A stretch of 64,000 nucleotides of DNA from Sphingobium sp. AP50 (GTDB lineage Bacteria > Pseudomonadota > Alphaproteobacteria > Sphingomonadales > Sphingomonadaceae), in contig NZ_FNYZ01000007.1 of assembly GCF_900109095.1 (NCBI RefSeq), positions 124,001 to 188,000 on the forward strand. Direction: 5' to 3'. The notes beneath the pieces are model-generated. The model had not been told where the DNA came from and searched no databases. It was given only the letters and a program-made list of their open reading frames with translations. The position numbers and the translations under genes are program-made. Shown here in pieces: positions 1 to 9,564 of this stretch. The number at the start of each line of letters is the position of its first letter. Positions within the stretch are counted from its first letter, which is position 1.

Positions 1-1
1 C

Positions 2-1159
2 ATGGCCCTTTTTGAGCCTTTCCCCAACTATATCTGGAACCTGTCTGTCGCTATTGCGATGGAGTCTGGCGCGCGGGTTGGCGAGATCGTCGACATCATC
101 GCAGCGGCCAAGGATGCAGCAGGGTCAAGCGCCGACAATGGTACTGAAGCGTTCATGAAGGCATGGATGGCCAAGGCCGACACGCTGATTGAACTGGCCA
201 TTGAGGACGAAGCTCACGGCCGCATCCTGTCGGCAGGCGTCAAACTTGAGCGGGCTGCACTTTATTTGCTGAACGGTGAGCGTATGCAGGCGCATGGCAC
301 TCCGGGACGTACCGAAACCTTCAAGCGCGCTCGAGATTGTTTTGATCGCGGCATGGCACTTTCCAAAGCCAACTGCGCTCGGGTCGAGATCCCTTTGCAA
401 ACCGGCACGATGCCAGCTTTATGGACCAGAGCGCCTGGTGACGGCCAAAAGCCAGCAGTCGTCTATTGTAATGGATTAGATAGTTGCAAAGAGCTGCTGT
501 ATTGGTCTGGGCTGCCGCAAGCGCTTGCGCAGCGTGGTATCTCTACTCTTTGCGTTGACCAGCCCGGCACAGGGGAGGCCCTGAGACTCCAAAACCTGCT
601 TGCAACGCCCCACAGTGAGCAATGGGCGTCACGGGCGGTCGACTGGCTCGAAACACAAAAGGATATTGATCCTAGCCGCATAGGGATGACAGGAATCTCG
701 CTGGGCGGCCACTATGCGCCGCGCGCCGTTGCTTATGAACCGCGCTTTGCGTCGGGGGCCTGCTGGGGCGCCAATCACAACTGGGCCGAAGTCCAGCAGA
801 AACGCTTGCGCCAGGAAGGTGAAAATCCGGTGCCTCACTACTGGGCGCATGTCATGTGGGTGTTCGGCGCCAGCGATATGGAAGATTTCCATGCAAAGAC
901 GGCCGATATGAATCTCAATGGGCATATGGAAAGGATCAAAGTTCCATTCCTGGTCACGCACGGTGCAAATGACCGCCAGATCAGCGTCGAATATGCACAT
1001 CAAGCTTATGCACAACTTACAAACAGCTCAAAAGCCAAGCTCAAGATTTTCACGCCCCGCGAAGGTGGCATCGAGCATGTAGGCGCAGACAACATGTCCT
1101 TCGGTCGCGACCTGATCGCCGACTGGTTTGCCGAGACCTTGGACGGAGCAACCTCATGA
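2..1159 (+). CDS. alpha/beta hydrolase, DHPON-hydrolase-like (paralog 1)
   Basis: Predicted serine hydrolase of 385 aa with a helical N-terminal lid domain followed by an alpha/beta-hydrolase domain, the layout of 2,6-dihydroxypseudooxynicotine hydrolase, which cleaves a C-C bond next to a ketone. The nucleophile elbow GISLGG lies near residue 230, a probable acid Asp in THGANDRQ near 322, and a probable His in IEHVGADN near 358. The ATG is at base 2 of the window; the N-terminus MALFEPFPNYIW aligns with that of the paralog at 8402, so the gene looks complete although its promoter is outside. It overlaps the next gene by ATGA, so the two are translationally coupled. The fold is clear. The substrate is unknown; a C-C hydrolase acting on a ring-cleavage product or an esterase would both fit. 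Confidence 0.8.
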   Translation: MALFEPFPNYIWNLSVAIAMESGARVGEIVDIIAAAKDAAGSSADNGTEAFMKAWMAKADTLIELAIEDEAHGRILSAGVKLERAALYLLNGERMQAHGTPGRTETFKRARDCFDRGMALSKANCARVEIPLQTGTMPALWTRAPGDGQKPAVVYCNGLDSCKELLYWSGLPQALAQRGISTLCVDQPGTGEALRLQNLLATPHSEQWASRAVDWLETQKDIDPSRIGMTGISLGGHYAPRAVAYEPRFASGACWGANHNWAEVQQKRLRQEGENPVPHYWAHVMWVFGASDMEDFHAKTADMNLNGHMERIKVPFLVTHGANDRQISVEYAHQAYAQLTNSSKAKLKIFTPREGGIEHVGADNMSFGRDLIADWFAETLDGATS

Positions 1160-1935
1160 CGCGACGCTTCATAGACATCTCGATCACGCTTGAGAATGAT
1201 GTCATCACAGACCCGCCTTTCATGCGTCCACACATTCAATACAGTTCACACCGAGAAACGATGCCGGAAATGGGCCATTTCTTTCCCGGAGTAACTGCGG
1301 AGGAAGTCCCTGGGGGCGAAGGATTTGCGGCCGCCGAAACGATTACGCTTTCTACGCACAACGGTACGCATCTTGATGCGCCATGGCATTTCCACCCGAC
1401 GCAGGATGGTGGCAATCCAGCTATGACGATCGACGAAATCCCGCTGGACTGGTGCTTCCGGCCGGGGGTCAAACTGGACTTCCGACACTTCGCCGATGGC
1501 TACGTGGCGACCGCGAACGATGTTGAAGCCGAGTTGGCGCGTATCGGATATAGCCTGCAGCCGTTTGACATCGTTCTTGTAAACACGGCTGCCGGCGGTG
1601 CGTTGGGGGACCCCGATTTCGTGAACCGTGGCTGTGGCATGGGCTATGAGGCAACGATGTACCTTACGTCCCGCGGCGTACGGGTGACCGGCACGGATGC
1701 TTGGAGCTGGGACGCGCCGTTTCGCTACACGGCGCAGAAAGTTATGGAAACCGGCGATACATCGCTCATCTGGGAGGGCCACAAGGCCGGACGCGAGATC
1801 GGCTACTGTCACCTTGAAAAGCTGCACAATCTCGAGGCATTACCCCCGCATGGCTTCATGGTCAGCTGTTTCCCTCACAAGATCAAGGGCGCGTCGGCTG
1901 GATGGACCCGCGCAGTCGCAATCATCGAAGATTAA
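1156..1935 (+). CDS. cyclase-family (PF04199-type) metal-dependent hydrolase
   Basis: Member of the cyclase/kynurenine-formamidase-like family (259 aa). The signature metal-binding stretch HNGTHLDAPWHF is seen around residues 67-79, and a downstream GTDAWSWD segment near 180 is also typical. Family members hydrolyse amides or cyclic ketones (kynurenine formamidase, isatin hydrolase, dihydrophloroglucinol cyclohydrolase). The start overlaps the stop of the upstream hydrolase (ATGA), so the two probably act in succession. No tryptophan-pathway gene is nearby, so kynurenine formamidase is unlikely. A ring-opening or lactone/amide hydrolase in an aromatic or alicyclic pathway is the best guess. 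Confidence 0.8.
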   Translation: MTRRFIDISITLENDVITDPPFMRPHIQYSSHRETMPEMGHFFPGVTAEEVPGGEGFAAAETITLSTHNGTHLDAPWHFHPTQDGGNPAMTIDEIPLDWCFRPGVKLDFRHFADGYVATANDVEAELARIGYSLQPFDIVLVNTAAGGALGDPDFVNRGCGMGYEATMYLTSRGVRVTGTDAWSWDAPFRYTAQKVMETGDTSLIWEGHKAGREIGYCHLEKLHNLEALPPHGFMVSCFPHKIKGASAGWTRAVAIIED

Positions 1936-2316
1936 TGGCTCGCAAACCTACACCCTCCTGCGTCTCAACCCTCTCTTTCCGGCGCGCTTTTTTTCGACAC
2001 CTCTTCATTAACCTGCGCTGCGAGATGCCGATCCCTTGATTTGGCTTGGGCCAGTCCAATGCTATGCCATGGGCCGCCAAGCTGAGGTCTGCTCCGGTTT
2101 GAACGATTGCGGAACTTTCAAGTCACGCCGCTGGATCAGGATGACAGACTTTATGAAGGATTATCGATCGCAGCCGCTTGTCTGCTATGTGAAGCCAAAC
2201 CCCTGACTTATCGTATCAAAGCCTTCCGACGGTAGCACTGCTTCCCTCCGGTGCCTTGATGGTCTTGATCGCGCGATCTAAGGCCCGCCCGTTCATAAAC
2301 AGCCACGTGACCGTTG
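1936..2316. other. gene-poor spacer
   Basis: About 380 bases between the cyclase-family gene and the decayed SDR pseudogene. I see no convincing coding frame, RNA or repeat here. Confidence 0.5.
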
Positions 2317-3035
2317 TCAGAAGCCGCCGTCATTGCTCATCGAGCTACCCTCGATGACGAGTTTGTCTCCGGTGACGAGGGCATGCATTGTAGCGGCAGA
2401 CAAACGCGGCCGCACCAGCAATGTCCACGACTGTCCCAGGGCGCCCGGAGCGGTATCCTTACCATCCGGGTTTTCTGAAGTGCTGGTCCTCAAGCAGCTG
2501 CCGGCAAGGTAGTGCAACGTAATGGGGCGAGATGGCTTTGGTTCGGATCCCAGAAGGCTCCCCTTCCAAAGCGGAGTTCTGCGCGAACTGAGCACCTCCG
2601 GGTTTGACCAACGCCCAGGCCTTGTTCGGCCATTCCCGCAGAGTCTTGAGCATGATCGTGTCGTCCACGCATGTCGCAATATGCGGCGCTGCATAGTTAA
2701 AACGGACTATCTGACCGCGCAAATTTATAGGAACTTCTCGATTATAGCCATTCAATCAATATCCGCAACGGTGCCCACCTTGCCAGCAATGGCTGCAATT
2801 CAGTACAGAACATCCAGCGCCTCAGTCCCCACACGAACCAAAGCGGCGAGAGCGTCGAGCTGTACTTCATCTCTTTTTCCACAGCCAATCCTGGTGTACC
2901 AGAATCTTCCGAAATAGTGATGATGTCGTCCTGATTGTCGTTCGAATCACAACGCGGGCACCTGTAGCAGTTAACGTTTCCGCCGCGGCCAATGCCACGT
3001 GTTAGACCGGTGACAATGGCTGATTTGCTGGACAA
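2317..3035 (-). pseudogene. decayed short-chain dehydrogenase/reductase
   Basis: Reading leftwards, pieces of one SDR appear in order but in different frames. The N-terminus SSKSAIVTGLTRGIGRG (near 2985-3032) is the Rossmann start. LDALAALVRVGTEALDVLY (near 2800-2850) resembles the stretch before the NNAG motif. NLRGQIVRFNYAAPHIA (near 2670-2730) and PSGIRTKAISPHYVALP (near 2500-2550) match the middle and the NxISP region. ALVTGDKLVIEGSSMSNDGGF (ending 2317) matches the C-terminal VTG..L.VDGG motif. Several frameshifts and lost catalytic residues make a functional protein very unlikely. It lies beside the cupin/EthD/FAH operon on the same strand and may be a lost last gene of that operon. Confidence 0.8.
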
Positions 3036-3062
3036 AGAAATAAGCGGTTTATGGCCGATGGC

Positions 3063-3584
3063 TCATCGATAATCTGGTGTTGCTTCAGGCTTGTCCTCCG
3101 GCAGCGGCGCACCATTATGGATGTACGCTGGCGCCTCAATCAGGATGAAGGCGATACGACACACTCGTTCGGTCTTGTTCCGCCACAGATGATTGGTGCC
3201 GCGCTGGATAATGATGCCGCCCTGCTCAATTGTTTTCCGCGCTCCATCCTCCAGCTCCAATTCAATTTCACCCTCAAGAACAATGCCATAATCAATCGAG
3301 TTTGTGCGATGCATTGGGCTTTCTTTTCCCGGTAGCATGTCCACGATACGGATTACAGATCCACCTTCGAGCGTCAGCCCCGCGTCGCGGTGACGACCAT
3401 CAGTTTCATCATTATTGTCCGCAGGCACGGTTTTCGTGGTCCAGATCAGCAAAAACGACGCATCACCCGACGGGATGAATTTGGTAGGTGAAATATCTTC
3501 GGACTTGAACACCGCGCGGCCATCTCCATTATGACCGGTAACAACCCGCTGTACGGGCGGAAGTCCTGAATCAGACAATTCCAT
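3063..3584 (-). CDS. cupin-domain protein
   Basis: A 173-aa protein with a C-terminal cupin barrel. The segment MHRTNSIDYGIVLEGEIELELEDG (about residues 90-113) followed by GGIIIQRGTNHLWRN is the two-motif cupin pattern, with His and Glu available for metal binding. Single-domain cupins in catabolic operons are often small dioxygenases or isomerases, but some are sensors or have no known activity. It is the last intact gene of a minus-strand set FAH-EthD-cupin, 12 bases after the EthD-like gene. The specific reaction cannot be read from the sequence. Confidence 0.75.
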   Translation of the reverse strand: MELSDSGLPPVQRVVTGHNGDGRAVFKSEDISPTKFIPSGDASFLLIWTTKTVPADNNDETDGRHRDAGLTLEGGSVIRIVDMLPGKESPMHRTNSIDYGIVLEGEIELELEDGARKTIEQGGIIIQRGTNHLWRNKTERVCRIAFILIEAPAYIHNGAPLPEDKPEATPDYR

Positions 3585-3596
3585 AAAAGCTCCAAC

Positions 3597-4265
3597 TTAG
3601 ATAAAACGGACAGGTTCGGTGAGCAGAATTTTTGTATCTGCCGCTCCGAAATGTGCGAGTGCGGCTGCACCGATGACGGCTACTAGCTCGGGAATATCAC
3701 ACCCTTTTGACAACCCGATTTCGTCAAACTGCGCATAGGGGAAATGACCTTCAATGACTTTCGCGTCGTTGACGACCGCGCCATGCAGGTTCTTGTCAGC
3801 GACTATTTTACTCAACTCCTCAGCCCACCCCGATCCAAGATCGAGTGCAGCATCACGAAAGAAGAATAATTTAGCCGGCGCTTCATCCGCATACGGCGCA
3901 ACTTCAATCTCGTGGGCAAGCAAGGCAACTGAGCCTTCAATTTTACGAAAATTGTCTTCATCTGGTCCAATACGGTCACGATAGGCGGCGTTGGATTTTG
4001 ACATGGCGAGGTCAGCCATGGTCGGCGTACGGATGATCGTAACAGCATCGCGATCCTCAAGGATCGAGTCGTCTCGCGATGGCAGATCGCGCACGTAGTG
4101 ATGCACGTAAGTGGTAAAGCGCCTGGAAACATCTGGTTCATCCACAACCATCGGGCCGTGGATTGACTCAAGATGGTAACGAAGCCCTGCCCTGCTCAGA
4201 CCAGGACAGGTGCATGGCAAGATGACAAGCTTGACCGGCGCGGGGTCAGAAAGCCCTTCAGCCAC
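3597..4265 (-). CDS. EthD/Dabb-type protein
   Basis: A 222-aa protein that looks like two tandem ferredoxin-like (EthD/Dabb) modules. HLESIHGPMV near the start resembles the EthD motif with its conserved His; the second half (EVAPYADEAPAKLFFFRDA) restarts the fold. An ATG at 4340 would overlap the upstream FAH gene by over 80 bases. I prefer the GTG at 4265, which overlaps that gene's TGA (GTGGCTGA), giving the start V-A-E-G-L-S-D-P; translational coupling would explain the weak ribosome site. EthD-type proteins assist oxygenases or degrade unstable intermediates; the function here is unknown. Confidence 0.65.
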   Translation of the reverse strand: MAEGLSDPAPVKLVILPCTCPGLSRAGLRYHLESIHGPMVVDEPDVSRRFTTYVHHYVRDLPSRDDSILEDRDAVTIIRTPTMADLAMSKSNAAYRDRIGPDEDNFRKIEGSVALLAHEIEVAPYADEAPAKLFFFRDAALDLGSGWAEELSKIVADKNLHGAVVNDAKVIEGHFPYAQFDEIGLSKGCDIPELVAVIGAAALAHFGAADTKILLTEPVRFI

Positions 4266-5202
4266 GGACAACACGCTGTGCGATGGTCCCAAAGGGTGCG
4301 CGGCCCTGAGCATCGACGCCCTCCATCCGCACACTGTCACCGAATTTCATGAAACTCGTTTTCGCCTCGCCCAAATCGATCACTTCAATTCCCCGTCGTT
4401 CAGCGATGCAGGATGAGCCTACTTCGCGGAAATTGGCGTTGGAAACTGTCCCAGAGCCTATGACCGTACCAGGCACAAGATCGCGAGTACGGGCAGCGTG
4501 GGCCACCAGTTCGTGAAAGCCGTGCCCCATCGGTTCGCCATTGGCGCTGCCGAAATGTGCACCGTTCCATGCTACGTTCAGATCCAGGCAGACCCGCCCA
4601 TTCCGCCAGTTTGCGCCAAGTTCGTCTGGTGTGATTGCAAATGGTGCCATTGTACATGGCGGCTTCGCCTGCACCCAACCAAACCCCGTCTTCATTTCAG
4701 GGCCGGCAAGCGCTCGCAGCGACCAATCGTTGATCTGCACGATCAACTTGATATGATGCATTGCTTGAGCGGCGGTGGCGCCCATCGGAACCGCATCGAC
4801 GATCACGCCGAACTCACCCTCAAAATCTATGCCGAGCGATTCATCAGGAAACTTTACGTCATCGAGGGGGCCATAAAAAGTATCAGATACGCCTTGATAC
4901 ATGAGGGGAACTGTTGTCTCGATAGGATCCATGCCAAGCACTTGGCACATCAGATCACCATGGCTCTGAAAAGCTGACCCGTCGAGCCATTGCCATGCGC
5001 GCGGCAAGGGCGCAGAAAGCGCGCTAACATCGAGCGGCTCTTCAAATTTGGTATCAGCCCAGAGATCGGGCGCAATGGATTGCCATTGCTCAAGGGCTAA
5101 CTGCATGGTTCTCGCCGGAGCGGGGGAATAATGTAGCCCATCGGGTGAGACTATAACAAGTCTCCCATCTTTCGAACCATCGCGCAGGGTGGCCAGCCGC
5201 AT
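4258..5202 (-). CDS. fumarylacetoacetate hydrolase family protein
   Basis: A 314-aa FAH-fold protein. IDFEGEFGVIVDAVP (about 125-140) holds the conserved acidic metal ligands (E-x-E form), ending with the family-typical IGSGTVSN and FMKFGDSVRMEG segments near the C-terminus. FAH-family enzymes cleave C-C bonds of acylpyruvates, decarboxylate 2-oxo acids or hydrate dienoates. It is the first gene of a minus-strand trio with EthD-like and cupin genes, and is divergent from the HisD-like operon across about 165 bases that must hold both promoters. The long N-terminal part is like the two-domain fumarylacetoacetase-type forms. Confidence 0.85.
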   Translation of the reverse strand: MRLATLRDGSKDGRLVIVSPDGLHYSPAPARTMQLALEQWQSIAPDLWADTKFEEPLDVSALSAPLPRAWQWLDGSAFQSHGDLMCQVLGMDPIETTVPLMYQGVSDTFYGPLDDVKFPDESLGIDFEGEFGVIVDAVPMGATAAQAMHHIKLIVQINDWSLRALAGPEMKTGFGWVQAKPPCTMAPFAITPDELGANWRNGRVCLDLNVAWNGAHFGSANGEPMGHGFHELVAHAARTRDLVPGTVIGSGTVSNANFREVGSSCIAERRGIEVIDLGEAKTSFMKFGDSVRMEGVDAQGRAPFGTIAQRVVRG

Positions 5203-5366
5203 CTTTGCTCTCTCCCGTCTAGCTGTCGTCGCTGTCGTTATGGAAGCTGCGCGGCGAAGACAAAGGCATTTGGTCGATAGCGTTGCATCGATACTATCTG
5301 ATGGTCCGCACAGGTTTCCTCATGCAAAGGCATCCGCACGATTAATTAACATTCCGGGAGAGCACC

Positions 5367-6698
5367 ATGGCCCAATGGTTGAAGCGTGGCGAGGCTGCGG
5401 ACGTCAAAGCGCAAGCCGATCGCAAGGTACGCGACATCGTAGAAGCCGCGCTGAGCGACATTGAACAACGCGGCGATACCGCCCTTCGTGAAATGAGCAT
5501 CAAGTTCGACGGATGGGATCGCGAGGATTATCGCTTGTCAGACGCGGAGATCAGTGCCGCTGTTGACAGTCTGTCGCCGCAGGAACGCAAGGACATCGAA
5601 TTCGCGCAGGCGCAGGTACGCAACTTCGCGCAGGTGCAGCGCAACTCTATGCTGGATGTCGAAGTTGAAACCATGCCAGGAGTGGTGCTGGGTCATAAAA
5701 ATGTGCCGATAAATGCGGCAGGCTGCTATGTTCCAGGCGGCAAATATCCCCTGCTCGCGAGCGCGCACATGAGCGTAATTACCGCCAAGGTGGCAGGCGT
5801 TAAGCGCGTCGTTACCTGCGCGCCGCCCTTTCAGGGCAAGCCTGCCCGCGCAATCGTTGCCGCGCAAGCTATGGCAGGCGCAGATGCGATCTACGCACTC
5901 GGGGGTATACAGGCGATCGGCGCAATGGCCATTGGTACCCAAAGCATTGATCCGGTCGATATACTGGTTGGCCCTGGCAACGCCTTTGTTGCAGAAGCAA
6001 AGCGGCAACTGTTTGGCCGTGTCGGGATTGATCTGTTTGCAGGTCCCACCGAAACGCTCATCATCGCAGATGAAATAGGCTGCGATCCTGAACTGGCTGC
6101 AACCGATATTCTGGGGCAGGTCGAACATGGTCCCGACAGTCCCGGCGTCTTGCTAACGAACAGCGAGAAGTTCGCGCGCGCAACTATGGCTGAGATTGAG
6201 CGCCTGCTCCAGATCCTGCCGACGGCCGATTATGCCCGCAAAGCCTGGGAGACGTTTGGTGAGGTGATCGTTGCCGAGAGTTACGAGGAAATGGTCCGCA
6301 TCGCTGATGACATTGCCAGCGAGCACGTGCAGGTCATGACCGCCGATCCCGATTATTTCCTGCACACCATGACCAATTATGGCGCATTGTTTCTGGGAGC
6401 GCGCACTAACGTCAGTTTCGGCGACAAGGTAATCGGCACCAATCACACCTTGCCTACCAAAAAAGCTGCGCGCTACACTGGCGGTCTGTGGGTTGGGAAG
6501 TTCCTTAAGACCTGCACTTATCAGAAAGTGACGACGGACGAGGCGTCGGCACTTGTTGGCGAATATTGCAGCCGCCTGTGCGGGCTAGAAGGCTTTGCCG
6601 GTCACGGGGAACAGGCAAATATTCGCGTGAGACGCTATGGTGGCCGCAATGTGCCCTATGCAGGGCAAGCAGAACCCAGCGAACTGACGCGCGTATGA
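5367..6698 (+). CDS. HisD-like NAD-dependent alcohol dehydrogenase
   Basis: A 443-aa histidinol-dehydrogenase-fold protein. The Zn-site motif [11 protein letters not shown] is near residue 250, SEHVQVM near 318 and GTNHTLPT near 358; [10 protein letters not shown] is the conserved nucleotide-side segment. No other histidine biosynthesis gene is present. HisD paralogs such as sulfopropanediol 3-dehydrogenase oxidise other alcohols to acids, so a catabolic alcohol dehydrogenase is more likely. The ATG follows GGGAGAGCACC. The next gene overlaps its end by ATGA, starting a plus-strand operon of hydrolase, SDR, hydrolase, VOC and monooxygenase genes. Confidence 0.8.
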   Translation: MAQWLKRGEAADVKAQADRKVRDIVEAALSDIEQRGDTALREMSIKFDGWDREDYRLSDAEISAAVDSLSPQERKDIEFAQAQVRNFAQVQRNSMLDVEVETMPGVVLGHKNVPINAAGCYVPGGKYPLLASAHMSVITAKVAGVKRVVTCAPPFQGKPARAIVAAQAMAGADAIYALGGIQAIGAMAIGTQSIDPVDILVGPGNAFVAEAKRQLFGRVGIDLFAGPTETLIIADEIGCDPELAATDILGQVEHGPDSPGVLLTNSEKFARATMAEIERLLQILPTADYARKAWETFGEVIVAESYEEMVRIADDIASEHVQVMTADPDYFLHTMTNYGALFLGARTNVSFGDKVIGTNHTLPTKKAARYTGGLWVGKFLKTCTYQKVTTDEASALVGEYCSRLCGLEGFAGHGEQANIRVRRYGGRNVPYAGQAEPSELTRV

Positions 6699-7627
6699 CC
6701 CCCCAATCGCTCCTTGATCCGCAGCTCGCGCCGCTGTTTATAGATGTGCCGACGCCTGCCTTTTCGGACGAAACTATTCCCATCCTGCGTCAGGCGATGG
6801 CAGGCTCGCCAATCGCCAAAGCTGGTGTGGACGTTAAGGCGCATTACCTTGACAGGGCGGACGGAACGACACTCAGAATCGTGGTGGTCAGGCCGCTTGA
6901 CGCAACCGAACTGACGCCGGTTGTAGTCCACGCTCACCCTGGCGGGTGGATATTCGGCACGCCGGAGACTAGTGGCTCGACGCTGGTGGATATGGCACGC
7001 AACTCATCTTGCGCCGTGGTTTCGGTCGATTATCGGCTTGCGCCGGAATACCCGTTTCCCGCAGCGCATCAGGACGTGATGGCTGCGTTGCGCTGGGTGC
7101 GATCTGCTGCCCAAGATCAGGGCTTTGACGCGGATCGGATTGTGCTGGCCGGTGAAAGTGCGGGCGCGAACATCGCCGCTGGTGTTGCTCTTCGATGCAG
7201 GGACGATGGGGATGACCACGGCATTGTCGGGCTGTCGATGGTCTATTCGCCGCTTGACGACCGGGCAATCTCAAGGCCTGCGCATCCTTACGCGGGTTCA
7301 ATTGGCCTTAGTGCCAGTCATATCCGGTTCGCATGGACAAGCTACCTTCGTGGTGTTGAAACAGATCACGTTACCCTCTACGCGGCACCCGGCCGAGCTG
7401 AAAACCTTACTGGGCTGCCTCCCATATTCCTGGCAGTTGGGGCACTTGATCCAGTGGTCGACGAGAATCTAGGGTTTGCGCAACGCCTGATCAGGGATGG
7501 CGTGCCGACGACATTACATATCTTTGCTGGGGCACCGCATGGCTTTGACCGAATGGAAACGGCCAAGGTCACAATACAATTGCGTGAGTTGCGCAACGAA
7601 CACCTCAACCGCTGTATCGCGCTATGA
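6695..7627 (+). CDS. HSL-family alpha/beta hydrolase (esterase)
   Basis: Hormone-sensitive-lipase-type esterase, 310 aa. The oxyanion motif is H-P-G-G (residues 81-84) instead of the usual H-G-G-G. The nucleophile elbow GESAGAN puts Ser at 155, with Asp in [10 protein letters not shown] and His in GAPHGFDRM completing the triad. An upstream in-frame ATG at 6566 exists but lies deep inside the HisD-like gene; ATG 6695 overlaps that gene's stop (ATGA) and gives the normal family N-terminus, so I chose it. The product is cytoplasmic (no signal peptide) and likely hydrolyses a carboxylic ester or lactone in the same pathway. Confidence 0.85.
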   Translation: MTPQSLLDPQLAPLFIDVPTPAFSDETIPILRQAMAGSPIAKAGVDVKAHYLDRADGTTLRIVVVRPLDATELTPVVVHAHPGGWIFGTPETSGSTLVDMARNSSCAVVSVDYRLAPEYPFPAAHQDVMAALRWVRSAAQDQGFDADRIVLAGESAGANIAAGVALRCRDDGDDHGIVGLSMVYSPLDDRAISRPAHPYAGSIGLSASHIRFAWTSYLRGVETDHVTLYAAPGRAENLTGLPPIFLAVGALDPVVDENLGFAQRLIRDGVPTTLHIFAGAPHGFDRMETAKVTIQLRELRNEHLNRCIAL

Positions 7628-8391
7628 CGTCCGGCACAGTAATCCCCAAGACACCTTCCTTCCGTCTCGACGGAATGCGTGCGATCGTAACGGGCGCGGG
7701 TCGTGGCATTGGCGTCGCTGCAGCAGCAGCACTGGCCGAAGCGGGGGCGGATGTGACGGTCGTAGCACGCTCTGCGGAAGAGATTGACGCTGCTGCCCGC
7801 GCTATTGGTCACGGAACACGCGCAGAGCCTCTCGACGTGTCGGACCTTGACGCAGTCAACGCGTTTTTCGACGCGCACGAACCGTTTCACATTCTTGTCA
7901 ACAATGCGGGGACCAATCGACCCAAACCGATGTGGGACGTGACAGACGCTGACTATGATGCGGTACTGGGTTTGAACCTGAAAGCTGCATTCTTCGTTAC
8001 CCAGGCATGCGTCAAACGCATGATTGCAACTGGCACGGCAGGGTCATTGATCCACATGGGTAGCCAGATGGGCCATGTCGGCGGACCCAACCGCTCGCTA
8101 TATTGCGCCAGCAAATGGGCTCTTGAGGGTATGAACAAGAGCTTCGCGCTCGACCTTGCGCCCTACAAGATACGTTCGAACACAATTGCCCCGACATTTA
8201 TCGAAACGCCGATGACCAAGCCGATGTTCGATGACCCGGTGTTTCGAGCCAGTGTTCTCTCGAAGATCAAGCTCGGTCGCATTGGCCAGCCTGAAGATCT
8301 GATGGGGGCCGTTTTGTTTCTTGCCTCACACGCGTCCGCACTGATGACTGGAACCAGTCTCGTGGTCGATGGCGGCTGGACCGCTGAATAG
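7624..8391 (+). CDS. short-chain dehydrogenase/reductase
   Basis: Classical SDR of 255 aa: cofactor motif TGAGRGIG at 23-30, NNAG at 93-96, catalytic Ser147, Tyr160 and Lys164 (YCASK), and C-terminal LVVDGGW. Arg49 after the second strand (VVARS) suggests NADP(H) or a mixed preference; this is inference. The start overlaps the esterase stop (ATGA). Its neighbours suggest it interconverts an alcohol and a ketone just before or after a hydrolytic C-C cleavage step. The intact gene has the same family fold as the pseudogene at 2317-3035. Confidence 0.9.
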   Translation: MTSGTVIPKTPSFRLDGMRAIVTGAGRGIGVAAAAALAEAGADVTVVARSAEEIDAAARAIGHGTRAEPLDVSDLDAVNAFFDAHEPFHILVNNAGTNRPKPMWDVTDADYDAVLGLNLKAAFFVTQACVKRMIATGTAGSLIHMGSQMGHVGGPNRSLYCASKWALEGMNKSFALDLAPYKIRSNTIAPTFIETPMTKPMFDDPVFRASVLSKIKLGRIGQPEDLMGAVLFLASHASALMTGTSLVVDGGWTAE

Positions 8392-8401
8392 GATTTACTG
8401 T

Positions 8402-9553
8402 ATGTTTGAACCATTCCCCGGTAATTATGTCTGGAACCTGGGTATCAATCTCGCGCTGATTTGCGGAGGCAACCATGGCGAGTTGGACGAAGTGTGCCGC
8501 CCGGTGCGGGAGGCCGCACAATCGGGCGCCGATGCGGGTTCCGCACAATTGTTCGAAAGCTGGATTGCGGTAGCGGATCAGGTCACCAGGAATGCGGCGC
8601 GCGACGAGGCGGAAGGGTTCAGCCTTTCTGCCGGTGCAAAGTATCTCCGTGCCTCGGGCTACTATCTTGGTGCCGAACGCCTGCAAAGTCGGGACTATGC
8701 GCCGCGGTGGGCCGCTTACGATCGAGGGCTCAATCTCTATCACAAGGGATGCGCACTGCGCGGTCTGCATGTTGATCGGGTAGAAATTCCCTATGACGGC
8801 AGCGCCTATACCGCAATTTTCGTTCACGACGGCTCGGGCACCCCGCGACCCACCTTGGTTTCTGTAAACGGCCTCGATTCCATGAAGGAGCAGGTCGATA
8901 TGGCCGGGCATGGCGCAGTGAATCTGGAACGCGGCATGAATACGCTGTTCCTCGACCAACCGGGCACCGGCGAAGCAATCCGCAAGCGCAATCTTCCCGC
9001 CGTGTACGACGCGGAACGCTGGGGCAGTCCTGCGTTCGATTATTTATTGACACGCACGGATGTGATTCATTCTCAAATCGGTATTTTCGGCCTGTCGTTC
9101 GGCGGCTACCATGCTCCGCGTATCGCCGCTAACGATCCACGCTATGCCCTCTGCGCAGTCATGGGAGCGAACCATCTGTGGGGTCAGCGCCAGCGTGAGC
9201 GTGTGTTGAATGAAGGCGAGAATCCGGTACCGCACTATTGGGACCATGTCATGTGGGTATTTGGCTTCGAGAAACGTGAAGAATTTCTGGAATATGCCGA
9301 CCAAATCACACTCGACGGACAGATTGAGAATATCCGCGTGCCGTTCCTAATTACCCATGGCGAGAATGATCGCCAGATACCCGTTTACAACGCACAGCTA
9401 TCTTACGATCAGGCAGTCAACAGTCCGAAGCGCACGTTGCGTATTTTTACCAAAGCGGATTTCGAGGTCGAACATTGTGGGGCTGACAATGGCACGGGAA
9501 TGCGAAACTACATCGCAGATTGGTGTGCGCAGACATTCGATGCCATGCTTTAG
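8402..9553 (+). CDS. alpha/beta hydrolase, DHPON-hydrolase-like (paralog 2)
   Basis: A 383-aa homolog of the product at 2-1159, sharing the N-terminus MFEPFPGNYVWNLG, the block VPHY-W-HVMWVFG, the elbow GLSFGGYHAPR, THGENDRQIP with the candidate Asp, and VEHCGADNG with the candidate His. The longer frame from 8369 overlaps the SDR gene and adds residues absent from paralog 1, so ATG 8402, 10 bases after the SDR stop, is preferred. As with the first copy, a C-C bond or ester hydrolase is expected. Two copies in one catabolic block suggest two successive or alternative substrates. Confidence 0.8.
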   Translation: MFEPFPGNYVWNLGINLALICGGNHGELDEVCRPVREAAQSGADAGSAQLFESWIAVADQVTRNAARDEAEGFSLSAGAKYLRASGYYLGAERLQSRDYAPRWAAYDRGLNLYHKGCALRGLHVDRVEIPYDGSAYTAIFVHDGSGTPRPTLVSVNGLDSMKEQVDMAGHGAVNLERGMNTLFLDQPGTGEAIRKRNLPAVYDAERWGSPAFDYLLTRTDVIHSQIGIFGLSFGGYHAPRIAANDPRYALCAVMGANHLWGQRQRERVLNEGENPVPHYWDHVMWVFGFEKREEFLEYADQITLDGQIENIRVPFLITHGENDRQIPVYNAQLSYDQAVNSPKRTLRIFTKADFEVEHCGADNGTGMRNYIADWCAQTFDAML

Positions 9554-9564
9554 CAGTTTGAAGC

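Noticed and set aside
1156-1935. Kynurenine formamidase
   Set aside because: The family motif is shared, but no tryptophan-degradation genes are near and the gene is fused by overlap to a catabolic hydrolase.
5367-6698. Histidine biosynthesis gene
   Set aside because: No other his genes in the window and operon context is catabolic; a HisD-like paralog is more likely.
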